Below are positions 47,001-58,144 of a stretch of 64,000 nucleotides of DNA, piece after piece; positions within the stretch are counted from its first letter, which is position 1, and each line of letters begins with the position of its first letter. The position numbers and the translations under genes were made by a program. Location: assembly GCA_030761205.1 (NCBI GenBank), contig JAULJL010000003.1, forward strand, positions 34,857,301 through 34,921,300, in the 5' to 3' direction. Under the pieces are notes generated by a model. The model made no database searches and was not told the DNA's origin. It worked only from the letters and a program-made list of their open reading frames with translations. The stretch is from Fremontodendron californicum. Its lineage: Eukaryota; Streptophyta; Magnoliopsida; Malvales; Malvaceae.

Positions 47001-49476
47001 TTTATTGGTTGGAAGAAATGCAAACAACAGTCTCCTGCCAATTGGACCACAGGAAAAAGCTGAGTTTCACACTGAACAGGAATGTAAGGTCTAGTTATCA
47101 AAGCCTGATATCTCTTAATAGCAGAGGATATTAAATTAACACTAAAATACATGATAAATGAAATTTTAAAGAAGAAAGACTTATCACCATATGTATCATT
47201 TACTAGCATACTACTGAATAACAAATTTAATGATTATTAAGTTTCAAAATCCACTCAGTCTAATAGGAAGTGACCATTCGTTCAGAATGTGTGCTTCCTG
47301 TACATATTCAAGTCAGTTTGGTATATTTATGAGGCTGAGGGCTATTTATAGATGGCAAGTTCTAGACTTTCTTGCACATCCTCAAATGTGCTAGCCATTC
47401 TTCACATCCTACACTTAGAGAGCCCTCTCCGACTGTTTAAAAGTTTTACAGAAAGAAAAATAAACTCTTCACTTTAGCGCAATGGTAGAGTTGGTACTTG
47501 GAAGAAACAAGAACAGACAGACAAAACATTCATTGACATAATTGTTTTTAGTACAAAGTCAACTTTGGCAGCCTCTATTGTTGTATGATTGTATCTATAG
47601 ATACAATATAGAGCCTTTTACTTTAGCTTAATGAGGGTTAAAAGAGATATATACACATTTCTCAAAGCATATATATTTAGCAAAATTAATCAAGTAACAA
47701 CAGCATTCAAAAAATTAACCATTGCCATGCCTAACAATGTAAAGCTATTCTCAATAGAAATACCAATGTTTGAGCAACTGGACCATTAGTGCACCACATC
47801 TTGTTCCCATTGAGAACATAACCCCCATCAACCCGATCAGCTTTGCACTTCATGCTAACAACATCAGAGCCAGCTGCAGAGATTGCAAAAAAGATTAGCC
47901 AGATCAAATAATTAAAAACTGTGCAGCCTGAGAAATGTTTATAAATGTAAGAATAAGCTAAGAAAAGGTTTGTGTAAGTTACCATTGGGTTCACTCATAG
48001 CGAGAGCTCCTACATGCTCTCCACTGATGAGCTACAAAAAGAAGGATAGCGGGTATGTCACAAGGGAGATAGAATCCAAAAGAAAGAATAACAGAAGCGG
48101 GCAGAGGACCTGACTTAAAACACCCTCCTCAACAACATCAAAGAGAGAAGATAACATTGGTACACATAATATTAGAGTGAAGCAGGAGAGAAAAGGATTG
48201 TGATATCGTCATATTCTATTAAATGTAAGTATGTTATTAAGGGAAAAAAAAAAAACTAACAATTAGCAAGTAGTAACAAGTTAAATCCTAATTATATGCA
48301 ACTTCAGCTTGATCATAGAGCAATATAAAAAATCCCAGGCTATGCTGATTATAGGCTATAGCAATAATGCAATATTTGACAGAAAATTGTCCATATAACA
48401 TAGCATGATGATCAATAAACATTAGTGTCTAAAACACATAGAAAAAAAACTAGAGTCCTTGGATAAAACATATCTGCAATAAGACAATATATTGGAAATT
48501 AATGAAAGTGGAACATTTGAAATAGAACCTTTGGTAAGTACTTCTCTTTCTGGGTACGGCTTCCGTTCCTCACCTACAAAACCATAAAACAAAAAATTAC
48601 CTAAGACCTGTTAGAAGATAGCAAACTGTAATTAGAACAGCATAGAGCTAGTAATTTGGTTTACCAACTGATTGATGCACAGATTAGAATGAGCACCATA
48701 GGAAAGACCAACAGACCCCGAAGCACGGCTTATTTCTTCCAATGCTATGCAGTGATACAAGTAACCAAGACCAAGTCCTCCATATTCCTCTACAAGAGAA
48801 TAAAGAGTACAATCTTAAGAGAAAAAAAAAAAGTGATTTCTTTGATTACTGAAATACATATAAAACAAATAGGAAGTTTCAAGCTAAAATTATATGGTAT
48901 CCATTTGAATTTTCAAGTTACAGTAAAAGGGTGAAAAGGAAGTTGATTGGATAATAATATGATAATTTTTTACCTGGGGCAGTTATTCCATGGAGATTAA
49001 AATCTCCCATGAGTTTCCATAAATTAACCTCCTGGAGAAATGAATGAATGAAGAAGCAAACAATATTCAAAGAAATGAATTAAAAAAAGAAGAAGAAGAA
49101 GAAAAGGCAAATCAAACCAAAGAAAAATTAAAAAAAAAAAAGTTTAATTCAATTCGAACCTTGGGGAAAGAATTAGATTGGTCAATTTTGGAAGCATGAG
49201 GTGCAATATTTTCTTGTGCAAACTGCCTAACACTTTCTTTAAACTGTCATCATTAATCCAAAAACAAAAAGTAAAGAAATTGGAAAAATCTAATCAAACC
49301 CAAGAATTTGTAAAACGTATAAATTACATTTTAAAAAAAAAAAAAGAAAAGAAAAAGAGAGTAACCTGTAATTGAGTGTCATCGAAGAGTAAGGAAGTTG
49401 AAGAGAAAAAAGCCCGTTGTCTTTCTTTTCTCAAAATTTTGCCACAAAAAGAACTTGCTGCAATTATCCTCTGCAT
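43583..49476 (-). CDS. IVD: Isovaleryl-CoA dehydrogenase, mitochondrial
   Basis: FAD-dependent acyl-CoA dehydrogenase that oxidises isovaleryl-CoA to 3-methylcrotonyl-CoA in leucine breakdown, passing electrons to ETF/ETF-QO in the mitochondrial matrix. Fifteen exons: 49366-49476, 49160-49243, 48974-49031, 48665-48789, 48529-48573, 47983-48031, 47764-47873, 46443-46519, 46039-46089, 45885-45949, 45398-45552, 45259-45299, 45121-45175, 44194-44250, 43583-43729. They total 1230 nt, 409 aa, the same length as Arabidopsis IVD. The N-terminus (MQRIIAASSFCGKILRKE) is basic and serine-rich, fitting a transit peptide. Family signatures: ALAMSEPNAGSDVV (FAD/substrate loop) and QCLGGNGYVNEYTTGRLLRD near the C-terminus. 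GLDLERLVLAAGPLG holds the Glu at the position of the IVD-specific catalytic base (about residue 270). No lesion; every junction keeps frame with GT-AG sites. Confidence 0.95.
43981..44024. repeat. (TA)n microsatellite in IVD intron 14
   Basis: About 21 uninterrupted AT dinucleotides between exons 15 and 14; likely polymorphic. Confidence 0.95.
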
Positions 49477-49849
49477 TTTTTTTTGTTGTTGCTTTTTTGG
49501 TGTTTTGCTCTTCGATTAGAATTGAAAATTAAAAATTTAGATACAGAGAAAGAATTCAGCAGAAAAAAAAAAAAAAAAAAGTGTTATACTTATATTTATA
49601 GGATTGGAGAGTGTGCTTAATTTTGGTGAGGGACGCGTGGTGAACTTTGATTGGTGGGAAGAGCTGGCTAGGTGTGGGCACCAACACCCGCACACACACT
49701 GGATTAGTACTATCTGAGTAGGACTGAGACGAGATCAGGATTAGGATTTAGGACAGAACAGAGGACACGACACAACGAACAAATACGTTTTCTTTTGATT
49801 CTCTTTTTGTTTATGACTTTATGTTTATCCATTTCATGACACGTAACGT
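49477..49849 (-). promoter_or_regulatory. IVD core promoter and upstream DNA
   Basis: On the minus strand, a TATAAATATA box (49591-49600) has CCAATCC just upstream (49601-49607), about 115-125 bases before the IVD ATG. This suits a TATA promoter with a short A/T-rich leader. The segment to 49849 has no other gene. Confidence 0.6.
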
Positions 49850-49924
49850 AACGTATCCAGAGCTTCTTTCCACATAGAGGTGTTTTAAAATCTTTATTTA
49901 AACTTATTTATTTGAATAGGTATT

Positions 49925-50458
49925 CGAGTAAATTTGAAAAATATGTTATCAATAATAAATTATTGTTAAATAATATAATGAGTAAAAATTATTTGAAAAA
50001 AAAAATTGAATAATTAAAAATTATTAAGAAAAAAATTATAAAAACAAAATTATCTTTGATAAAATTTTTTTTTCTTAATTTTAATTTATTTTTAAATTAA
50101 AAAATAAAGTTTTTTGAAATTTTTTTTTTAATTTTAAAAAATATAATTTAAAATTTTTTACTTATTTTTTTAATTAATTTTTTATAAAAAATTAACATTA
50201 TTTTTTCTAAAATTAATTTTTTTTTATTTTTTAAATTTTAAAAAAATAAATATTTAAATATTTTATTTTTTAAATTTATTTTTAATTAAAATTTTTAAAA
50301 AGTAATATTTTCTTAATAGAAAAAAAATAATTTTTTTTATTAAAAATAATTTTATCTTTATAATAATTTTTAATTATTTATTTTTTTCAAATAATTTTTA
50401 TTCATTATATCATTTAACAATAATTTTACTATTCACAACATTTTTTTCATATTTACCC
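49925..50458. mobile_element. MITE family A, copy 3, nested in the Pack-MULE arm
   Basis: 534 bp flanked by exact TAGGTATT duplications (49917-49924 and 50459-50466). Left end CGAGTAAATTTGAAAAATAT, right end AAATATGAAAAAAATG on the complement. The opposite, uninterrupted Pack-MULE arm shows the empty site as AAATAAGATATTATCACTC on the minus strand. Confidence 0.92.
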
Positions 50459-50885
50459 TAGGTATTTTCACTCGATTAAATTCCGTGTCAAAAATATCTT
50501 CCACGTCATCTCTTTCGTTCAATCCTCCCCTCTTTTCCTTGCAAAGCTGCGTCTGCAAGCCTGCAAATGCTTCTGAATGCGTTTCAAAATATTTTTTCAG
50601 ATAAAAACAATCTCAAAATCATACAACACTAGGCAGGTACAAAAAAGAGAGAGGGGAAAATGATACAATTTGTACGCAACACACAGATCACTCGCTGAAA
50701 CTTGCAAAAAAAAAACATCAAACTAATTATGTATTGGGCAGTATGGATATCAGATCCATGAACCCCGAAACGAAGAATAGTAAAATCTATAATAGGGACT
50801 TGGATCATTCGAATTAAAACCCAAAACTTTCCGCCCATCAATTTAACAGGTAGTAATGGGGTCCGGGATGCTTTGTTCTTTATAT

Positions 50886-51015
50886 TCAGCCAAATGGGTT
50901 GCCCCCAACAGAAGAGAAAGGTTGTGGGGTAGCTGCTGCTGAGAATCTACCAACCACCTGTTCATCAGTATTTACAAAACCAAAGGATGCCTCACTGCCA
51001 ATGCCGCCAATTTGA
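50886..51015 (-). pseudogene. Captured 3' end of an unidentified gene inside the Pack-MULE
   Basis: On the minus strand an open segment reads IGGIGSEASFGFVNTDEQV, then VGRFSAAATPQPFSSV and GGNPFG before a TGA (50886-50888). About 250 bases of UTR-like sequence follow, to about 50640. It is balanced in composition, unlike the AT-rich surroundings, and has no start or upstream exons. The G/S/F-rich tail with an NPF tripeptide suggests the C-terminus of a trafficking-type protein, but I cannot name the parent gene. It is bounded by the element's inverted repeats, so it travelled with the element. Confidence 0.6.
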
Positions 51016-52039
51016 TGGCTGAGAATCTACAAACAACAAGAAACTATAATTAATTTACTTATTAAAATTTTGATGGAATTTTAAGATTGTTTTTATCTAA
51101 AAAAGAGATTTTGAAACAAATTCAGAAGTATTTGCAGGCTTTGCTGCAAGGGAAAGAAGGGAGGATTGAATGAAGGAGATGTTGATGTGGAAGATAAATT
51201 TTTGACGTGGAATTTAATAGAGTGATAATATCTTATTTAGGAAAATAAGTTTAAAACTATATTTATACGGGAATAAAGATTTTAAAACACTCTTCTATGG
51301 GAAAAAAAAACTCAACGTATCCAACCAGTTTTAATATTTTGTTGAAACCAAAATACTAAATTATAAGTTTTGGTATTCAATATTTATTATTTGGCTAATA
51401 TACTAAAAGAGCCCTTGAACTAGTACACTTTATTTAAATAAATCTTTATACTTTTATTGTAGTTAAATAAGCCCTTATTTTTTAAATTTTATTCATGAAA
51501 GCTTTTAATTTTAACTAAAAAAAAAAACTCTTGTTATTTTTTGAATCGGTTGGCATTTCATGTTGAGGTGGAGGTTGAAGTGGCACAATGACTTGGACAA
51601 ATATTGCTGACTTGGACAAAGACATCAGGAGAATTTTTTTTTATCTTTTTTGTTTTACTTTGAAACATGTCACAAATTTATTGGTTATAAAATATTTAAT
51701 TTGAATCTGTAACTAAACAACCAAATGTATGTGATTAAAACTATTTTAACCTACTAAAATTTTAGAACAAAAAAAAAAAAAAACAGAAATTGAAAAAGAA
51801 ACTTCTCTAGATCGTGTGATTTTTTTTTTTTAATCTGGGTTTGCCCAAAATTAAGGGTTTGGTTTTCTAGAAATTAATTTTTTCGGATTTTAAAAAGTTA
51901 AATAGAAATCAAAAACAAAGAGTTGTTTATCTCTTTCTCTTCAATTGTCTTCAATTCAACAAATTGCAGTCAACAGCCAAGGTAGGAATTGAGAAAGGAA
52001 AGAAGCTTTGGTATTGTGCCTTTCTGTTCTCCCTTTCGC

Positions 52040-52500
52040 CCTTCGTTATATTTAGAAATTGCTAAGTTCTCAAGGCAGGAACAATTGATGGAAATTTTGC
52101 TATCTATACCAAGACGCTCAAGCCAAGTTAAATATCCTATTTGCCATCTTTTATGCAAACCCCGCCCATCTTTATCAGCATTGCAACAAAATACTGTCAA
52201 GACTTTGAGAGATGAGATGCTAATGTTGAGATTTTTAATGCCATTAATATTTTCAAATTTTAAAATCTGAAGGGATTTGCAGGAATGGCTCACCCATTCT
52301 CCAAATTCCAAGCCAGGAACCGATACAGAAGTTGGTGACAAGGCTTCAAGCGAGGCAAAAACTGAAGAAATAATTTTGGTTTGCCCCCTTGCAACTTCAA
52401 TTTCAACACCCTCAGTGACTGAATACCAGCAGGCAAGTAGAAGGCCTTACCAGCTTTTACAGGAACCCCAATATCCAGCTCTTGGACCTTATTCCTTATA
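52040..52500 (-). pseudogene. Captured F-box/LRR-type gene fragment inside the MULE
   Basis: On the minus strand the sequence reads RNKVQELDIGVPVKAG, FYLPAGIQSLRVLKLKLQGG, then after a one-base frameshift near 52385 FASLEALSPTS, VPGLEFGEWVSHSCKSLQIL, KFENINGIKNLNISISSLKV and LERLGIDSKISINCSCLENL. This is the leucine-rich repeat part of plant F-box/LRR (FBD-type) proteins, which are SCF ubiquitin-ligase substrate receptors. The N-terminal F-box and the C-terminal part are missing; the frame runs into the terminal inverted repeat and stops at 51970. It lies between the left inverted repeat and the transposase, so it was acquired by the element. Broken and partial; unlikely to make a protein. 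Confidence 0.8.
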
Positions 52501-52917
52501 GCCTTTTACAGACAATTTCAACTTCAATTTTCATGACCAATTTTCGCAACAACAGAAAGCTGATAAAAGAATTCAATTATTTTTTAACCTTACAAGATTT
52601 AATGTCCAACTGTCTGATGCCAATGAACGAGCATCCTCAAAATTTGAATTAAAAAAGTTTCGAGCATTTTAACTGAGTAACAGATGGATATATTACATAT
52701 TCAAAGAGATGACAAATAGTAGACAGTGTTTATTGAAGGTGAATATGCTTCCTCGGAATCAAATTTATTCAATTAAAAAACTACAAATATATATATATAT
52801 ATATATTTCTAACAATTGTTTTTTTGAATGAGAATATGTTTCCTCGAAATCGAAATAATTCAATTAAAAAAATTTTATATATTCTAACAATGATGAAAAA
52901 ATCCTATGCTGAAATCA

Positions 52918-55690
52918 TTATTCTGCATTTGAAGAAGCAGCTTGACTGCTTTCAATTTCAACCCTTGAGCTTGAAGTTTCAGCTTTGCTTTTCTTTTGTC
53001 CGGTCACCATTACATTCCTTTGCTCTTGGAGTTTCTTTGATGTCATTGCTTTTTTTCCTTTCCACATCAAGCCAGGAGCCTTATAAACATAATTGAATGT
53101 GCTAAGATCAGTAACTCCAATTTTTCTCTTAGTTGAAAAAGTCCTCTGACTTGGTCTTCCAGGCTGCCAAAAGCAATACCATTAACATGCATTTACATCT
53201 CCAAATCTAACCCAAAATTGAAAATATATAAGCATTTACATATTGGCAATAACCTATAAGCACATACATAAAGAAAAATGTGAATTCTCAACTTTATTTT
53301 TTCTTATAGAAACTATAGAGCAACCATTTGGGAAGTTATTAAAGAAAAGATGAAGCAAGAGCTTGCCATTAAGGATGTTAAAAAAAAGGGAAGCCTTGTT
53401 TAATCATATTCCAGTTGTCAACAACCATAACCAAACTAAAGATGCATGAACTTACAAGGAATCCAAGGTAAAAATAAGAAAAAAAAAACTGTCACTATAT
53501 GATAAAAATGACTTGTATTGTTTCTTGTTTTGTTTGGATACTCCTACATGGACTAGATCAGTATCCATAAAGAGACTTTGGGCTCATGATATCACAGTTT
53601 TAAGTCAAGTAAGATAAGGAAAAACTATACAAACAAAAGGTATAAAGAACAAATAAAAACATACACGAACACCTTGTTGCATGGTATTGAAATCACAGAA
53701 TAAACCCAAAGACAACCTTGTTTTTCCAACAAAAATATCATATTATGATGAAAAAAACTACTAAAAAAAGAGTGGACTAAATAAATTCATATTTAAGAGT
53801 ACTTACATTCCATACTTGTTCACCAGTGCTTGGATTGGTATAAATACCAATCCCTTCGAACCTTTTTCTCATTTTTACAGTCCTTGTATTTTCTCTTGCC
53901 TTTGTATTATTGGGGACAATATCCTCCGCTGGGACATCACTAGTTTTCTGCATGAAATACATGAATAAAACAGAATTATTGAACTTCTTCATTTCTTTAA
54001 ATAGTTTTTATTAAGTTCATATACTGCATATTTTTGCTACTTGAATGTGCTTTCTTTAGGTCAGTTTTGTGTGTGTGATATAGTGTAGGTGCAGATTCAT
54101 GTTGGCAGAAGGTATTCAAAAACTACACATTTGATTGCTTATGCTTTGAAACTGTCTGGCAACTTTGTTGTGATCGTCTTTGTGTGGCAGAAGATCCATG
54201 TTCAACATTGCCAAAATGTCCTCTCGTTTGCTGTATTCAATCCAAAGAACCAAAACACATAAGAAATTAAAGGTGCATTAATTACTCATATATCAAAGTA
54301 GATAAATTTGAGAGTTTATTATTACCTTTGGTGTAAGGTTGTTCTCTATTGTTCTATGTGGACATCCTTGTCTATTATGTCTATGAAAACCACAAATGTC
54401 GCATGTCATCTTTAGTCATTTTCTACCCCATTTTCCATTCTTTTTCACTTTCTTAGGCTCATCTTTATCTTTCCTTCTTTCTTTTGTGGCCTGTCAGGCA
54501 TCTTTCTAAAATGTGGAGGTAATACTGGGTCAGTATCTTTTGGATAAAACTTTTTTCCCCTGACTGGTTGCAATGAATTATTGTAAGCATTAAGATACTT
54601 TATTTTTCTGTACCAATTCGCCACATAATCCTCAGGTCTTTTATTGTCATGATACAATGCACAGACTGCATGAGGGCATGGAATACCATTTAATTCCCAT
54701 GCCCTATATGTGCATTTCAGCTCATTAAGATTAACCGTGTGGTGATCATCTCCATGCTCTATCTCAAATCCACCATCACTATTCCAAGCCATCCTACAAT
54801 TGATTGACTCTACCATATTCTTCTCTAGCTTGGTCAATACATTGGGTGATATGTTGGTTTTCCACTTCTTTGCAAATTCTCTTTTTTTCATGCATCATTT
54901 TCATCACCTTAACCCTTATTTCCTCCAACATGCTAATGATTGACTTAAATCTGGCATCCAAGATCCAACCATTGAATGCCTCTGCTATGTTGTTGCCCAC
55001 AGTATCGCACTTTCATTTAGGATCAAAATAAGCCTTGCACCAAAACTGGGGAGGTATCTCTAAAGCATCATTTCTAGATCCAGGTGCCATGGCTTCCAAT
55101 TTTTCCAACTGATCATCAAAATCTTCAACATATGTAGCCTTGGCACAATTCCAAAACTGGATTTTCAGTTGATCACCCTTCCACTTTTTTTTCCATTTGG
55201 CATAAATGTGCCTGGCATAGATCCTATGCTCCACAACTGGCATAATCTCTTTAATAATTGGTAACAGACCTTATCAAACAACCATTAACAAAAAAATAAT
55301 AAATGGAATAAAATACTATTAAATATAAAAATAGCAAATAAACCTTAATATATATTTAACATGTATACATTTTGCATGTCTGAGACTAGTGTCAATGCTT
55401 CACCATTTTGATGCCTAACATCTTCCATCAAGTTGCTGAGGAACCACCTCCATGAAGACTTGCATTCGACCTCAACCACTGCCCAAGCAATTGGAAACAT
55501 TTGATTGTTTCCATCTCTTCCAACAGCCACCAACATCTCTCCCTTGCAAACACCTTTAATGAAGCAACCATCTACTCCTATAACAAGCCTACACCCTTCA
55601 ATCCATCCTTTCTTACAACCAGAAAAACATACATAAACCTGAAGAAAACTGCCTTTCTTTCATCATTCTTTCTATCCACTTGAATCTTAA
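52918..55690 (-). pseudogene. MULE (MuDR-family) transposase, broken
   Basis: Pieces in order on the minus strand. The DDE domain start (55690-55375) has RLVIGVDGCFIKGVCKGE, which holds the first catalytic Asp, then MFPIAWAVVEVE and WRWFLSNLMEDV. After an intron come LLPIIKEIMPVVEHRIYARH and FWNCAKATYVEDF. An in-frame TGA (55013-55015) sits just before KCDTVGNNIAEAFNGWILDA, and a one-base frameshift near 54890 separates MMHEKK from REFAKKWK. The SWIM zinc finger follows (CTYRAWELNGIPCPHAV; the second Cys is Tyr). A CCHC knuckle (CDICGFHRHNRQGCPH, about 54360-54415) is out of frame. The C-terminal exons are 53800-53992 (KMRKRFEGIGIYTNP) and 52918-53163 (APGLMWKGKKAMTSKKLQ...SSNAE, stop). The N-terminal DNA-binding region is not visible. 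Recognisable but not functional. Confidence 0.9.
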
Positions 55691-57514
55691 TTGTAGTACA
55701 TGGAAGACAAAAAAATCTTTATTACTAATTCAAAGAAGAAAAATCATGAATGATCAATATTGTGCTTCATAAGAGGAAAAGACGAAATAAAGAAAAGGGA
55801 TGGAAGAAATAAGTAACTTTATTTCTGATATGTTTCTTTCAGCAGAATTTGAAGAGTGTTCAGGGGCACATGGAACCAATGAGTAGTAGTTTTTTCTATT
55901 CCTTACAATCTTGAAAATTAAAATTTTTATTCTAATAGAACTAATAAGTTAAATTTATGAGAAAATTTTGCTCCCTTTAATAACCGAAAAGAAGAAAAAG
56001 AAACAAAAATTTTACTTTCTAATCTATTGCCTGCCAAAATGAGTTATGTTACTTGTTATGTTCCAGACTTGTAGTATTTATAACAGATCAAGAAAAGGAT
56101 AAGATATCCTTTGTTCGAAACTTGAAATAAGTGAAAGTGCATTAAGGGTCTCAGGTCAGGTGGCGTGAATATGTGATAAGAGAAGCTTGGCTATGTTTGA
56201 ACGTCTTTTCTCACTACTAGGAAGGCAGGGGTTTGGCGGGGAATAAAAAGAGGAGCATTTTGGAAATATATGAAAACATTGTGTTAATAAAGAAGGCAAT
56301 GAAGCAGGTATATGAAGTTTTAGTTTCACTTAAATATGCTGAGAGAGAGATAGAGTGGCCTTAATGAATCAACTTAAAGCATAATAATCTCCAATGACAA
56401 ACAATTTGTGAGTCCAGGTTTGCTGTTAAAAAAGATATATCAGACAAGACAAGTATATAGTTTAAAACAAATACATAACTAACAAGGCCATAGTTTCTTC
56501 ATTCTTGCACATTACTGAAGAGGGCTATGCGAAAACAATAACAAGGCCATGAAAAAGGTTGCAAAATTGTTTAAATCAGCATAGTAGCACAAATGGAATA
56601 TTGGTTCTTGCAATGGCAGAATTCCAGTATTAATTATTGAAATAACAAGGCCATTTCAGTATTCCAATCTCAGCCAAATGGCATAATAGAAAGACAAGTT
56701 ATTGCAAACAAAAATCAATAATTGAGAACTAATGCTTTTGGAAAAATAAAAAATAAACTATTATTAGCTTTCAGTGGGTCCATTTTATATTGTCAAGCAC
56801 GACATTTTCCTCCCAATTTGAGTCAATGTCAATCTATATGTATTTTTTTAATAATAAAAAAACTTGTGAAATGCCATAGTTAGTTTAAAAGTTGCATTTT
56901 GATTTCAATATTTGACATTGTTATATATTGATACTATTAAAAGATTTTGCTCTCAAATGACACCAATCAAATTTAAGAACTCGTCCATCTCTGAATGCTA
57001 TGAATTAACTATTCTACCTTTGACAAAGATTTTGCATAATCTTACAAATCAAAGTGCAATTAAAAAATCAAAACAAAGAAGTCAAAAAAAAAAAAAAAAT
57101 ACATACCTTAATCTGGAAAGCCAATTTCAAAAACTCCTTTCTTCCTTTTTGAGTCAACATTTTCTCTTTTTGTAAACAGTCTTGTCTTTCTTCTTTTTTG
57201 GATATTCAACCTTTCACAAGCCAACATTCACAAAATCAAGTCATAATTATATTAAAAAAATATTTGATGCACTGCCAACATTAATGAAAAAGAAAAAGAG
57301 TTTCAACTTTGAAAATTTCATAGCAAATAAAACAAGAAAATTTCAACTTGACCCCTGCAAACCCAAGTCCATCAAGCCCCTCTAACACTAAAATTTCCTT
57401 CCTAGACTTCACTGCATCCCACACAATTCAAGTTTGTATCATATCATGTGCAACCTCCCCACAACTCACCCGATTTTTTCCTCACACAATACCAAAGCTT
57501 TTTTCCTCACCCGA
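55691..57514. other. MULE interior without recognisable coding
   Basis: AT-rich sequence between the transposase remnant and the right inverted repeat, where the transposase N-terminus and promoter would be expected. I could not find it, so this part is deleted or replaced. Confidence 0.5.
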
Positions 57515-58144
57515 TTCCTTCCTTGGTTGTTGACTACAATTCGTTGAATTGAAGATAATTGAAGAGAAAGAGAGAAACAACTCTTTGTTTTTGAAGAGAA
57601 ACAACTTTTTGTTTTTGATTTCTATTTAACTTTTTAAAATTTGAAAAAATTGATTTCAAGAAAAGCAAACCCTTAATTTTGGGCAAACCCAGATTAAAAA
57701 AAAAAAAATTCACACGATTTAGAGAAGTTTCTTTTCAATTTCTGTAATTTTTTTTTAAAAATTTTAGTAGGTTAAAATCGTTTTAATCACATACACTTGG
57801 TTGTTTAGTTACAGATTTAAATTAAATATTTTATAACCAATAGATTTGTGACATATTTTAAAGTAAAACAAAAAAAGATAATAATAAAAAAAAATTCTCC
57901 TTGATGTCTTTGTCCGAGTCAGCAATATTTGTCCAAGTCATTCTGCCACTTCAACCTCCATCTCAGCATGAAATGTCAACTGGTTCAAAAAATAACAAGA
58001 GTTTTTTTTAGTTAAAATTAAGGGCTTTCATGGATATAAATTAAAGAATAAGGACTTATTTAGATACAATAAAAGCATAAGGGTTTATTTAAATAAAGTG
58101 TACTAGTTTAAGGGTTTTTTTTTAGCATATTAGCCTTATTATTT

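Larger units (their letters stand above)
49860..51313. mobile_element. Pack-MULE (non-autonomous Mutator-like element)
   Basis: Flanked by the exact 10-bp duplication AACGTATCCA (49850-49859 and 51314-51323). The ends GAGCTTCTTTCC and GAGTTTTTTTTTCC (minus strand) begin long inverted repeats of ~230-250 bp. Shared blocks are GTGTTTTAAAATCTTTATT, CTATTAAATTCC, GTCAAAAAT, AATCCTCCC and TGCAAATGCTTCTGAATG, on 49860-50620 and the complement of 51075-51313. A MITE is inserted in the left arm. Between the arms (about 50630-51030) is non-repeat sequence with a captured gene tail. Long TIRs, a 10-bp TSD and captured host DNA define a Pack-MULE. About 0.91 kb without the MITE and its duplicated target. 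Confidence 0.85.
51393..58135. mobile_element. MuDR-type Mutator-like element (autonomous-derived, defective)
   Basis: 6743 bp flanked by the exact 9-bp duplication TTATTATTT (51384-51392 and 58136-58144). The inverted repeats, ~600 bp each (51393 to about 51996, and about 57515 to 58135), begin GGCTAATATACTAAAA and GGCTAATATGCTAAAA and share CTAGTACACTTTATTTAAAT, GTCAGCAATATTTGTCCAAG and GGGTTTGCCCAAAATTAAGG. Between them lie a MULE transposase gene on the minus strand (52918 to about 55690), a captured F-box/LRR fragment (about 52040-52500) and ~1.8 kb of AT-rich filler. It stands 61 bp from the Pack-MULE's right TSD. Confidence 0.95.

Noticed and set aside
47470..47500. tRNA-like word TAGCGCAATGGTAGAG in an IVD intron
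   Set aside because: No matching B-box or tRNA fold downstream.
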